Origin: Aquila chrysaetos chrysaetos
Lineage: Eukaryota; Chordata; Aves; Accipitriformes; Accipitridae
DNA length: 64,000 bases
Assembly (NCBI RefSeq): GCF_900496995.4
Contig: NW_024470325.1
Coordinates: forward strand, 715,012 to 779,011
Direction of reading: 5' to 3'
Every line of letters starts with the position of its first letter. The first letter of the stretch is position 1. Below are positions 55,901-64,000 of this stretch, piece after piece. The notes under the pieces are model-generated. The model was not told the origin of the DNA and made no database searches. It worked only from the letters and a program-made list of their open reading frames with translations. A program made the position numbers and the translations under genes.

Positions 55901-58060
55901 ACCCCACGGACGTGGTAGCTCTGGCCTCCCTGCTCACGTGGGTGGGGTAGACTTGGCCTCCCTACCCTCGCGGGCAGCTAGACCTGACCTACATACCCGC
56001 ACGGGTGGGTAGACCTGGACTCACTACCTGCATGACCGGTGTAGACCTGGCCTCTGTACCCATGCGGGCAGGATAGACCTCATTCCCTACCTGCATGGGC
56101 GGGTTAGACCTGGCCTCCCTACCGCCAAGGGCGTGGTAGACCTGGCCTCCCTAACCATGGGGACGGGGTAGACCTGGCATCCTGACCTCATCCTCCCGGG
56201 TAGCACCGTTACCCCTACTGGTACTCCAGGGTAGCACTAGTACCCTGCTGGTACCCCACGGTACACCTGCTGTCCCTAGTGGCACACTGGGTTAGACCTG
56301 GCCTCCCTACCAGCAAGCGTGTTGTTGACCTGACCTCCCTAACCATGGGGGTGGGGTAGACCTGGCGTCCCCTACCTGATCTTCCGGGGAACTACCGGTA
56401 CCCTTACTGGTACTCCAGGGTAGTACCGATACCCCCACTAGTACTCCGGGGTAGCACCGGTAACACCACCTGGGTACTTGGGAGTAGTACCAATACCCCT
56501 ACTGGTACTACAGGGTACCGCTGCTGTCCCTGCTGGCGCCCGGCGGTTGACCCGCCCTCCCTACCTGAACCTCTGTGTTACGCCTCGTATCCCTACCTGA
56601 TGCTCCGGGGTAGACCTGGCCACCCTACCGGCACTAGCGAGGTAGGCCTAGCCTCCCTGCCGGCGCGGGCGTGGTAGAGCTGGCCTCCCTGCTGGCGCCG
56701 GTGCAAAAGACCTGGCTTCCCTACCAGCAAGTTCGGGGTAGACCTGGCCTCCCTACTAGTGCTTGCGGGGTAGAGCTGGCCTCCCTACCAGCAAGCGCGG
56801 GGTAGTCTGTCTTCCCTAACCATGTGGGTGGGGTAAACCTGGCGTCGCGACCTCATCCTCCCGGGTAGCACCGTTACCCCTACTGGTACTCCAGGGTAGT
56901 ACCAGTACCCCTATTGGTAACCCGGGGTACACCTATTGTCCCTACTGGAGCTCCAGGCTAGACCTGGACTCCCTAGAGGCAAGTGTGGGGTAGACCTGGA
57001 CTCCCTACATGCGCAGGAGGGGTAGACCTAGCCTCCCTACCTGCGCGGGCAGGGTACACATGGCCTCCCTACCCGCTTGGGCGGGTCAGACCTGGGCTCC
57101 ATACCCACGCGGGTGGGGTAGAGCTGGCCTCCCTACAGGCGCTGGCAGGGTAGACCTGGCCTCCCTACTGGCAAGGGTGGGTAGACGTGGCCTCCCTCCT
57201 TGTGCGAGCAGTGTAGACCTGGTCTGATTACCCGCTTGGGCGGGGCAGACCTGGGCTTAGTTCCCTCACAGGCATGGTTAGACCTGGCCTCCCTACCGGC
57301 AAGGCTGGGGTAGACCTGGACTCCATACCGTCAAGGGCGGGGTAGACCTGGCCTGATTATCCGCTTGTGCGGGGCAGACCTGGCCTCCCTACATGTGTGG
57401 GCGGGGTAGTCCTGGTCTGGTTACCTGCTTGGGCGGGGCAGACCTTGCCTCCCTACATGCGCGGGCATGGTAGACCTGGCCTCCCTACTGTCAAGGGCGG
57501 GGTAGACCTGGCCACCCTACCAGCAAGGGTTGGGTAAACCTGGACTATCTACATGCACGGGCGGGGTAGACCTGGCCTGATTACCTGCTTGGTGGGGCAG
57601 ACCTGGGCTCCCTACCCGCGAGGGTGGAGTAGAAAAGGCCTCCCTACCAGCAAGCTAGGGGTAGACCTCGCCTCTCTACATTCGCGGGTGGGGTAGACCT
57701 GGGCTCCCTACCAGCAATGCCAGGCTAGACCTGGCCTGATTACCCACTTGGGCGGGCAGACCTGGTTTCCGTACCTGCGCAGGCGGGGTACACCTGGCCT
57801 TCCTACATGCGCGGGCGTGGTAGACCTGGCATCCGTACCGGTAAGGGCGGGTTAGACCTGGCCTCACTACCTGCGTGGGTGGGGTAGACTGGCCTCCCTA
57901 CCGTCAAGGGCGGGCTAGACCTGGCCTGATTACCAGCTTGGGTGGGGCAGACCTTGCCTCCCTACTCACGCGGGCATGGTAGACCTGGCCTCCCTACCAG
58001 CAAGGGTGGGGTAGACCTGGCCTCCAGACATGCGCGGGCGGGGTAGACCTGGTCTGATAC
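52921..58060. repeat. 32-bp satellite array, orientation B (reverse complement of A)
   Basis: The unit here reads GGTAGACCTGGCCTCCCTAC, the reverse complement of the core at 48242-50230. The variable half contains GGCAAGGGCGGGG or CATGCGCGGGCG. The left third is mixed with TACCGGTACCCTTACTGGTA segments, and the right third carries a TGATTACCCGCTTGGGCGGG variant, so subfamilies are spatially ordered. No genes are seen in these 5.1 kb. Confidence 0.93.
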
Positions 58061-58640
58061 TGTCCTAGTTTCAGCTGGGATAGAGTTAACTGTCTTCCTA
58101 GTAGCTGGTACGGTGCTATGTTTTGAGTTCAGTATGAGAAGAATGTTGATAACACTGATGTTTTCAGTTGCTGCTAGTAGTGTTTAGACTAATGTCAAGG
58201 ATTTTTCAGCTTCTCATGCCCAGCCAGCGAGAAAGCTGGAGGGGCACAAGAAGTTGGCACAGGACACAGCCAGGGCACCTGACCCAAACTGGCCAACAGG
58301 GTATTCCATACCATATGACGTCCCATCTAGTATAGGAACTGGGAAGGGGGGGCGGGGAATCGCCGCTCGGGGGACTAGCTGGGTGCCGGTCGGCGGGTGG
58401 TGAGCAATTGCACTGCGCATCATTTGTACATTCCAATCCTTTCATTATTGCTGTTGTCATTTTATTAGTGTTATCATTATCATTATCCGTTTCTTCTTTT
58501 CTGTTCTATTAAACTGTTCTTATCTCAACCCGTGGGTTTTGCTTCTTTTTCCCGATTTTCTCCCCCATCCCACTGGGTGGGGGGGGAGTGAGTGAGCGGC
58601 TGCGTGGTGCTTAGTTGCTGGCTGGGGTTAAACCACGACA
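58061..58640 (+). repeat. ERV-L 5' LTR (580 bp)
   Basis: It begins TGTCCTAGTTTCAGCTGGGA and ends TTAAACCACGACA, directly followed by leader and primer-binding site. Related pieces are at 17200-17365 (inverted) and 63434 onward. It is inserted in satellite orientation B. No matching 3' LTR is present in the window. Confidence 0.92.
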
Positions 58641-58648
58641 GTCCATTT

Positions 58649-58666
58649 TGGCGCCCAACGTGGGGC
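58649..58666 (+). other. ERV-L primer-binding site, lysine tRNA type
   Basis: TGGCGCCCAACGTGGGGC matches the well-known PBS complementary to tRNA-Lys1,2. It starts 8 bases after the LTR end. A lysine primer is notable because ERV-L elements are named for a leucine primer. Confidence 0.9.
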
Positions 58667-58761
58667 ACGAAGGGTTGAGATAACGACAAACCTGACCAGA
58701 GCTCGTTAAAACAAATTTGTTATAAGCATTCATTATATTGGTCTTATAGTCGCTGGTCATT

Positions 58762-60528
58762 ATGTTGATTTATGTGTTCTTAGAGTTGTTGCTCTGGTTT
58801 TTGAAGTTCTGTTATGCATCACCTCGCTTGCTGTATGTAGTCCCTCTTCTCCTGCTTATCATCCGTGGGAGGTGGATTAAGGTTTTTGCTTTGATGTATT
58901 GTATAACACTGGTTTATGGTATGATAAAGTCATCAGTTGTGGAATTAATCCGGTATTTGCACTCAGCATTGTCACCTTTATACGGCGGGAGCCATCTGTG
59001 GGAAACTATTAATAATTATACCATTTACCTTTCCTCCTTGGAAAACCAGTCTATGAGTGGGATACCTTTTTTCCCCTCTCCTTTCTCCTTCAGTCCAGTT
59101 ACAATGGTGTTTGGGAATTTTGAAAAATTTGAATACTCTTGGGATGTTGATACCAGCACGGTCCTAGCCCTACTGCTGGGAATTAGCATGCTTCTGAATG
59201 TGGTTCAGCTCTTGTTTAAGGTTAAACAACTATTTAAGAAGATCACCCAGAGGTCTGCCCCGAGGCTGGATAATTATGAGTGGCAGGGTGTGTGGGGTAG
59301 TATGGGCAAGTACCTAGAAAAGTGGGCACCTCCAGTGTTTTGGAAATTCACCCCTGAACAAATGCAGAATCCAGAAGAACTAGTAAAATATTTGGAAAAG
59401 GTATGCTGTCACCCCGGCAGCTCCAGAGAGATACAAATCACTGCAACGTGCTGGGGCCTGGCCCATGCCTATCGAGCCCTGTTCGACACAACTCAGCACC
59501 CCCAAGGGGAAGAGAAGGTCTCTGGACCTAACAACAAAGCAATGAGCACTGCGGTCACCCAAACCCCGGCAATGGGCGCTGCGGCCCCTCCAGCCCCGGC
59601 GACGAGCATTGCGGCCACCCAGACCTTGGTGACAGGTACCGTGACCCCTCCAGCCCTGGCAATGAGAACTGTGGCTACCCAAACCTCAGCAACAGGCACT
59701 GCAGCCCCTCCAGCCGCAGCAACGAGCACAGCAGCTACCCAAACCCTGGCAACAGGCACTGCGGTCCCTCCAGCCCCAGCGACGAGCACTGCTGCTACCC
59801 AAACCTTGGCGACAGATGCTGCTACCCAAACCTTGGCGACAGACGCTGCGGATATCCAAAACCCGGCGAGTGATACTGCAACTGAACCAGCGGATCAACC
59901 TGCACCAGTATCAGTTGCCCCCGTACAGAAAAAGAAATATAAAAAATCAGCTCGCTTAGCAAAGGATGAAGGTGAACCAGGGCCATCACGGGAACAGGAG
60001 GAAGAGGCAGAACCAGAGGTAATAACCCGGTCCCTATCCTTGAGTGAGCTGCGAGATATGCGAAAAGATTTTGGCCGCCGTATAGGTGAGCATATTATCA
60101 CCTGGCTTCTCCGATGCTGGGACAATGGGGCTAATAGCTTGGAATTAGAAGGTAGGGAAGCCAAGCAGCTGGGATCGCTTGCCAGGGAAGGTGGCATTGA
60201 CAAGGCAATTGGAAGAGGAACACAAGCCATCAGCCTCTGGAGGCGACTCTTGTCAAGTGTGAAGGAAAGGTACCCCTTTAAGGAAGATGTTATATGTCAA
60301 TCAAGCAAGTGGACCACCATGGAAAAAGGTATCCAATATCTGAGGGAATTAGCTGTGCTAGAGACGATTCATCATGACCCGGACAACCCACAATTACCCA
60401 AAGATCCAGACGAAGTCCAATGCACACGACCCATGTGGCGGAAATTTGTACGGAGCGCACCATCGTCCTATGCCAACTCACTGGCAATAATGACCTGGAA
60501 AGACGAAGAGGGCACCGACAGTGGATGA
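58762..60528 (+). CDS. ERV-L Gag, open 588-codon frame with N-terminal hydrophobic segments
   Basis: This is the first open frame after the PBS, uninterrupted for 588 codons. Residues 1-60 hold two or three hydrophobic stretches separated by short basic turns, and a further one lies at about 134-152 (STVLALLLGISMLL). Residues about 260-370 are Ala/Thr/Pro-rich imperfect repeats of AATQTLATG type. A basic KKKYKKSARLAK follows. The last 180 residues are a helical capsid-like domain ending in WKDEEGTDSG. The start ATG at 58762 fits the upstream leader. An intact frame suggests a fairly recent insertion. The assignment to Gag is from position and downstream pro-pol. Confidence 0.8.
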   Translation: MLIYVFLELLLWFLKFCYASPRLLYVVPLLLLIIRGRWIKVFALMYCITLVYGMIKSSVVELIRYLHSALSPLYGGSHLWETINNYTIYLSSLENQSMSGIPFFPSPFSFSPVTMVFGNFEKFEYSWDVDTSTVLALLLGISMLLNVVQLLFKVKQLFKKITQRSAPRLDNYEWQGVWGSMGKYLEKWAPPVFWKFTPEQMQNPEELVKYLEKVCCHPGSSREIQITATCWGLAHAYRALFDTTQHPQGEEKVSGPNNKAMSTAVTQTPAMGAAAPPAPATSIAATQTLVTGTVTPPALAMRTVATQTSATGTAAPPAAATSTAATQTLATGTAVPPAPATSTAATQTLATDAATQTLATDAADIQNPASDTATEPADQPAPVSVAPVQKKKYKKSARLAKDEGEPGPSREQEEEAEPEVITRSLSLSELRDMRKDFGRRIGEHIITWLLRCWDNGANSLELEGREAKQLGSLAREGGIDKAIGRGTQAISLWRRLLSSVKERYPFKEDVICQSSKWTTMEKGIQYLRELAVLETIHHDPDNPQLPKDPDEVQCTRPMWRKFVRSAPSSYANSLAIMTWKDEEGTDSG

Positions 60529-60985
60529 AGTGGCTCGCCAACTCCGTCAATACGAAGAAAATCTCTCCTCCTCCCTACAAGCCTGCATTTCGGCTGTGGA
60601 GAAGCTGTCCGAGGATTTCCAACAATTCAAAGAGGATATGTCTTATTGCCCACCTGTAAGGACCAATGTCTCAGCTATTAGGAGTGAGCGCTCCTCTGCC
60701 CAAGAGAGAGAATATAGAAGGTACACACCGCGAGGTGCCCTGTGGTTTTACCTATGTGATCATGGAGAGGACATGAGGAAATGGGATGGAAAACCTACCT
60801 CGGTCCTAAATGCACGGGTACGTGAGCTGCGAGGAAAAACCACCACAAAAGGGGATTCTACTAGGAAAAATGCCGCTCCAGTTTCCAAACAGAGCAGAAG
60901 GGCTGATCTTATTTCTGATCCTCTTGAAGGGACTTCTGAGCCAATTTTACGAGAAGTGAATACCGGATACTCTGGCCAGAATTAG
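60521..60985 (+). CDS. ERV-L second gag-region frame (coiled-coil, basic tail)
   Basis: It overlaps the end of the 588-codon frame in the +1 register and runs 155 codons to an amber stop at 60983-60985. It shows a short coiled coil (QLRQYEENLSSSL, EKLSEDFQQFKED) and a basic segment (ARVRELRGKTTTKG). There is no CCHC zinc knuckle. It shares its frame with the protease frame beyond the amber stop. Confidence 0.65.
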   Translation: MDEVARQLRQYEENLSSSLQACISAVEKLSEDFQQFKEDMSYCPPVRTNVSAIRSERSSAQEREYRRYTPRGALWFYLCDHGEDMRKWDGKPTSVLNARVRELRGKTTTKGDSTRKNAAPVSKQSRRADLISDPLEGTSEPILREVNTGYSGQN

Positions 60986-61006
60986 AGGGGCCCTGCCTCC
61001 AGCCAG

Positions 61007-61865
61007 GTGGAGGAAAGGGATAACCGGGTCTATTGGACTGTGTGGATTCGATGGCCTGGCACGTTAGACCCACAGGAGTATAAGGCTCTAGTAGACACCG
61101 GCGCACAGTGCACTCTAATGCCATCAAGTTATAAAGGGGCAGAACCCATCTGTATTTCTGGTGTGACAGGGGGATCCCAAGAGTTAACTGTATTGGAAGC
61201 TGAAGTAAGCCTAACTGGGAATGAATGGCAGAAACACCCCATTGTGACTGGTCCGGAGGCTCCGTGTATCCTTGGCATAGACTATCTCAGGAGAGGGTAT
61301 TTTAAGGATCCGAAGGGGTATCGATGGGCTTTTGGTATAGCTGCCTTGGAGACGGAGGGCACTGAACAGCTGTCTACCCTGCCTGGTCTCTCTCAAGACC
61401 CTTCGATCGTGGGGTTGCTGAGGGTTGAAGAACAACAAGTGCCAATTGCTACCACGACGGTGCACCGGCGGCAATATCGCACCAACCGAGACTCTCTGAT
61501 TCCCATCCACAAGTTGATTCGCCAACTGGAGAGCCAAGGAGTGATCAGCAAAACTCGCTCACCCTTTAATAGTCCCATATGGCCAGTGCGAAAGTCTAAT
61601 GGGGAGTGGAGACTAACAGTTGACTATCGTGGCCTGAATGAAGTTACGCCACCGCTGAGTGCTGCCGTTCCAGATATGCTAGAACTTCAATACGAACTAG
61701 AGTCAAAGGCAGCCAAGTGGTATGCTACAATTGACATTGCTAATGCGTTTTTCTCAATCCCTCTGGCAGCAGAGTGTCGTCCACAGTTTGCCTTTACTTG
61801 GAGGGGTGTCCAGTACACTTGGAATCGATTGCCCCAGGGGTGGAAACACAGCCCCACGTTGGGCG
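61007..61865 (+). pseudogene. ERV-L protease and partial reverse transcriptase, truncated
   Basis: The frame continues in phase after the amber stop at 60983. A retroviral aspartic protease shows ALVDTGAQC and APCILGIDYL. The reverse transcriptase follows with SNGEWRLTVDYRGL and the TWNRLPQGWKHSP block. It is cut exactly there, before the catalytic YxDD motif, so polymerase, RNase H and integrase are missing. The next 33 bases are an inverted copy of the element's own primer-binding region. The copy cannot encode a working polymerase. Confidence 0.88.
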
Positions 61866-61883
61866 CCAAAATGGACTGTCGTG
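61851..61883 (-). repeat. inverted ERV-L leader/PBS fragment (33 bp)
   Basis: The reverse complement begins CACGACAGTCCATTTTGGCG and continues CCCAACGTGGGGC, identical to 58634-58666: the last bases of the LTR, the spacer and the whole PBS. It is joined to pol with a shared GCCCC at the junction. Confidence 0.9.
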
Positions 61884-62138
61884 GGCGGGGCAGACCTTGG
61901 CTCCCTACCTGTGCGGGTATGGTAGACCTGGCCTCCCTCCATGCGCGGGTGGCTTAGACCTGGTCTCCTTACATGCGCAAGCGGTGTAGACCTGGCCAGC
62001 CTTCCCGCGTGGGTGGGGTATACCTGGCCTGATTATCCGCTTGGGCGGGGCAGACTTGGGCTCCCTACCCCCACGGGCATGGTAGACCTGGCCTCCCTAC
62101 CGGCAAGGGTGGGTAGACGTGGCCTCCCTACATGCACG
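61884..62138. repeat. 32-bp satellite array resumes, orientation B
   Basis: Units with GGTAGACCTGGCCTCCCTAC continue directly after the truncated provirus and stop at an LTR. They share the GCTTGGGCGGGGCAGAC variant seen left of the provirus, consistent with insertion into one array. Confidence 0.9.
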
Positions 62139-62722
62139 TGTCCCGATCCAATGTCGGGGAAGGTTTCGATATGATCCCAAGAGCGAGATTAAGACACAAA
62201 CGAGGTCAAATGCCGTATAGTCAAAAGAGTTTTTATTATCAAAAGTATCAAAAGTGGAAAAGGGTGGCGATAGGATAGAATGGAAGAAAAGGTAGAAATT
62301 AAGCAAGCAGTCGGGATAGAGTTGCAAGGATAGTCAGCACCATGGATCCAGCGGCGTCCTGTCGGTCCTTAATCTTCAATTCTTTGGTGAGGAAGAAAAG
62401 GCCCCTCACAACTTGTCTCTAGGGGTTTTTATAGGGCATATTTCGATGATGTCATGCGCTGCAGGTTTCATTTACCACACGACCTTCGCGTAATCGACAC
62501 CAGAAACCAGTATATTATCAGCTCCAGCCCAGTTTCTTCCCCTGGACGCCTCAATGGCCTGGTAATTGTCCTTATGGACAGAGGAGTGTCCTGCTTAAAC
62601 CGGCCATCTTGGAGACGAAGGGCTCAAGATGAGCAGTTCACAGTTCCTTGATGACAGCCCAGTCCCTCACACCTAACAATCTTTGACGCAAACGGTTCAA
62701 GATAACAATTCAGTCTCTTACA
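62139..62722 (-). repeat. solo LTR, minus orientation, relative of 12523-13156
   Basis: On the minus strand it begins TGTAAGAGACTGAATTG and ends ATTGGATCGGGACA. It matches the solo LTR at 12523-13156 through the GATAATAAAA signal and the GATCTCGTTTGTGTC-type 3' block. The flanks show no target duplication, and the left side is satellite. Confidence 0.85.
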
Positions 62723-62725
62723 AGG

Positions 62726-62992
62726 GAGCCAAGGGAAGGTGAAGAGCAGCAAGAGCTTTCAGGGCTGGGCCCTTCCTTGTGGCAGCAGGAGCCGGACGTT
62801 TGCCTTTTCGGAAAGCGGCTTTGCTGACTCCGAGTGCCATGAGATGTTCCGTCTCTGGGAAAGCACAGATCCCCAGTGCTGTTGTGCCTGTAGATAGGGC
62901 GCCAAGGGAAGGTGAAGAGCAGCAACAGCTTTCAGGGCTGGGCCCTTCCTTGTGGGAGCAGGAGCTGGACATTTGCCTTTTCGGAAAGTTTT
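62726..62992. repeat. two-copy partial duplication (about 90 bp, 174-bp spacing)
   Basis: GCCAAGGGAAGGTGAAGAGC through GCCTTTTCGGAAAG occurs at about 62727-62816 and again at about 62901-62990 with a few differences. The 84 bp between them appear once. Function unknown. Confidence 0.8.
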
Positions 62993-63229
62993 TTAGACAT
63001 GAAACTGAGAAGAAAACCACCTTGTCCAAAAAGCTGGCGCTTCCAGGAAGCTTACAGTTTTAAGGAAATTTCTTAGGAAGGGCCACCTGCTAAGTCATGA
63101 GGGACAGTTACTGTCTGCTGTACTGACTGTGCTTTGCTGGAGCTCCTTTCAGGCGTAGCGGGCTGGAGGCAAGGAATTTTTTCCTTTTCCCATCTCCTCC
63201 AGTCAGTTCACTGTGGTTCATGGAGGGAG

Positions 63230-63433
63230 GACAAGAGATTTACTCAAGAAAATTTCACACTAGAGACAAGTGAAAGTTTTTTCCTCCTGAGGACAGCCAA
63301 GCACAGGAAGTGGCTGCCCAGAGGAATAATCCCGTTTCCATTCCTGGAGGTTTTCAAGTCGTAACTTGGATCAAGTGCTGAGGAACCAGCTCTCACCCCA
63401 GAGTTGACCATGCTGAGCTGGAGACCTCCTGAG
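63230..63433 (+). repeat. old CR1-like 3' end, interrupted by an LTR
   Basis: TTCCTGGAGGTTTTCAAGTC and the closing GGAGACCTCCTGAG resemble an old CR1 3' region. The text stops exactly where the LTR at 63434 begins, so the LTR probably inserted into it. Confidence 0.5.
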
Positions 63434-63900
63434 TGTACTGGTTTTGACTGGGACAGAGTTAAATTTCTTCACAGTGGCTTGTATGGGTCTGTGTTTTCGA
63501 TTTGTGCTTAAAACTGGGTTGATAACACACTGATGATGTAGTTATTGCTGCGCAGCGCTTGCTCAGCATGAAGGCTTTTTCTGCTCCTCACACTGCCCTG
63601 CCAGCGAGTAGGCTGCGGGTGCAGAAGAAGTTGGGAGGGGACACAGCCGGGAGAGCTGACCCCAACTGACCAAAGGGATATTCTGCACCATATAATGTCA
63701 TGCTCAGAAATAAAACTGGGGAGGTAGAGGTTGGAAGCAGCTGCCGTTTCTTGGGGATTGGCTGGACATTGATTAGTCGGTGGTGAGCAATTGTCTTCTT
63801 TTGCATCATTTTTTTTTCTTGGGTGTTATTTTCCTCTTTCTTTGAGGGCTTTTTTGGTTGTATTTTCTTTTTTCCTAGTTTTTTTATCAAGTTCATAACT
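63434..63900 (+). repeat. diverged ERV-L LTR
   Basis: It starts TGTACTGGTTTTGACTGGGA and follows the same block order as 58061-58640 (GATAACAC, GCCCTGCCAGCGAG, AGAAGAAGTTGGGAGGGGAC, GGTGGTGAGCAATTG) with many changes and indels, so it is much older. The 3' end is not clear; the last 100 bases of the window show nothing I can assign. Confidence 0.7.
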
Positions 63901-64000
63901 AAGCTTGCCAAGTAGAGCCAATAGCATGGAGAGAGGGCAGCCAGCCTGTTGGCAAAAACAGCTTTGCCCTGCTTAGAGAGGTGGATCCCACCTCTCCCAA

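Noticed and set aside
1-64000. CRISPR arrays, tRNA or rRNA genes, bacterial operons
   Set aside because: The tandem repeats have no regular unique spacers, no tRNA cloverleaf or rRNA text was recognised, and all genes are intron-containing.

Overview
This is vertebrate nuclear DNA, almost certainly from a bird. The support is CR1 LINE 3' ends, several avian-type ERV LTRs, an olfactory receptor of the bird-expanded family-14 type, and compact GC-rich multi-exon genes typical of a microchromosome. There are no operons or bacterial features. Gene names come from recognising protein families by eye; no search was run. Coordinates of splice boundaries may be off by one or two bases.

Layout. 1-1368: the 3' end of an endogenous retrovirus (Env transmembrane tail plus 3' LTR) inserted into an olfactory receptor pseudogene (1369-2180, minus). 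2181-8930: mostly sequence I cannot assign. 8997-11193 (plus): a four-exon gene for a secreted peptide of about 61 residues with a RQKR cleavage site, with a TATA-like box and a poly(A) signal. 11617-17365: a transposon yard with solo LTRs, CR1 ends, a decayed ERV-L pol and an inverted ERV-L LTR piece. 18776-26161 (minus): a 13-exon arachidonate-type lipoxygenase whose long introns and 3' UTR are each filled by a different minisatellite. 28096-47313 (minus): about 35 exons of the C-terminal part of an RNF213-like giant E3 ligase (RING exon, RZ-type zinc finger, C-terminal domain); its 5' part is missing. 47390-62138: a satellite array with a unit of about 32 bp that changes orientation across a 25-N gap. 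It contains a solo LTR, the 5' end of an ERV of the same family as the one at the left edge, and an ERV-L provirus with an open 588-codon gag. 62139-64000: further LTR and CR1 pieces.

The host genes are one olfactory receptor relic, one unknown peptide gene, a lipoxygenase (lipid mediator or barrier lipid synthesis) and an RNF213-like ligase (linked in mammals to antimicrobial ubiquitylation and lipid droplets). The last two lie tail-to-head on the same strand. The most unusual points are the uncharacterised peptide precursor, a 76-nt lipoxygenase intron with no AG acceptor, recurrent apparent one-base surpluses in RNF213-like exons, the inverted primer-binding-site fragment that ends the ERV-L provirus, and the orientation switch of the satellite at the gap.
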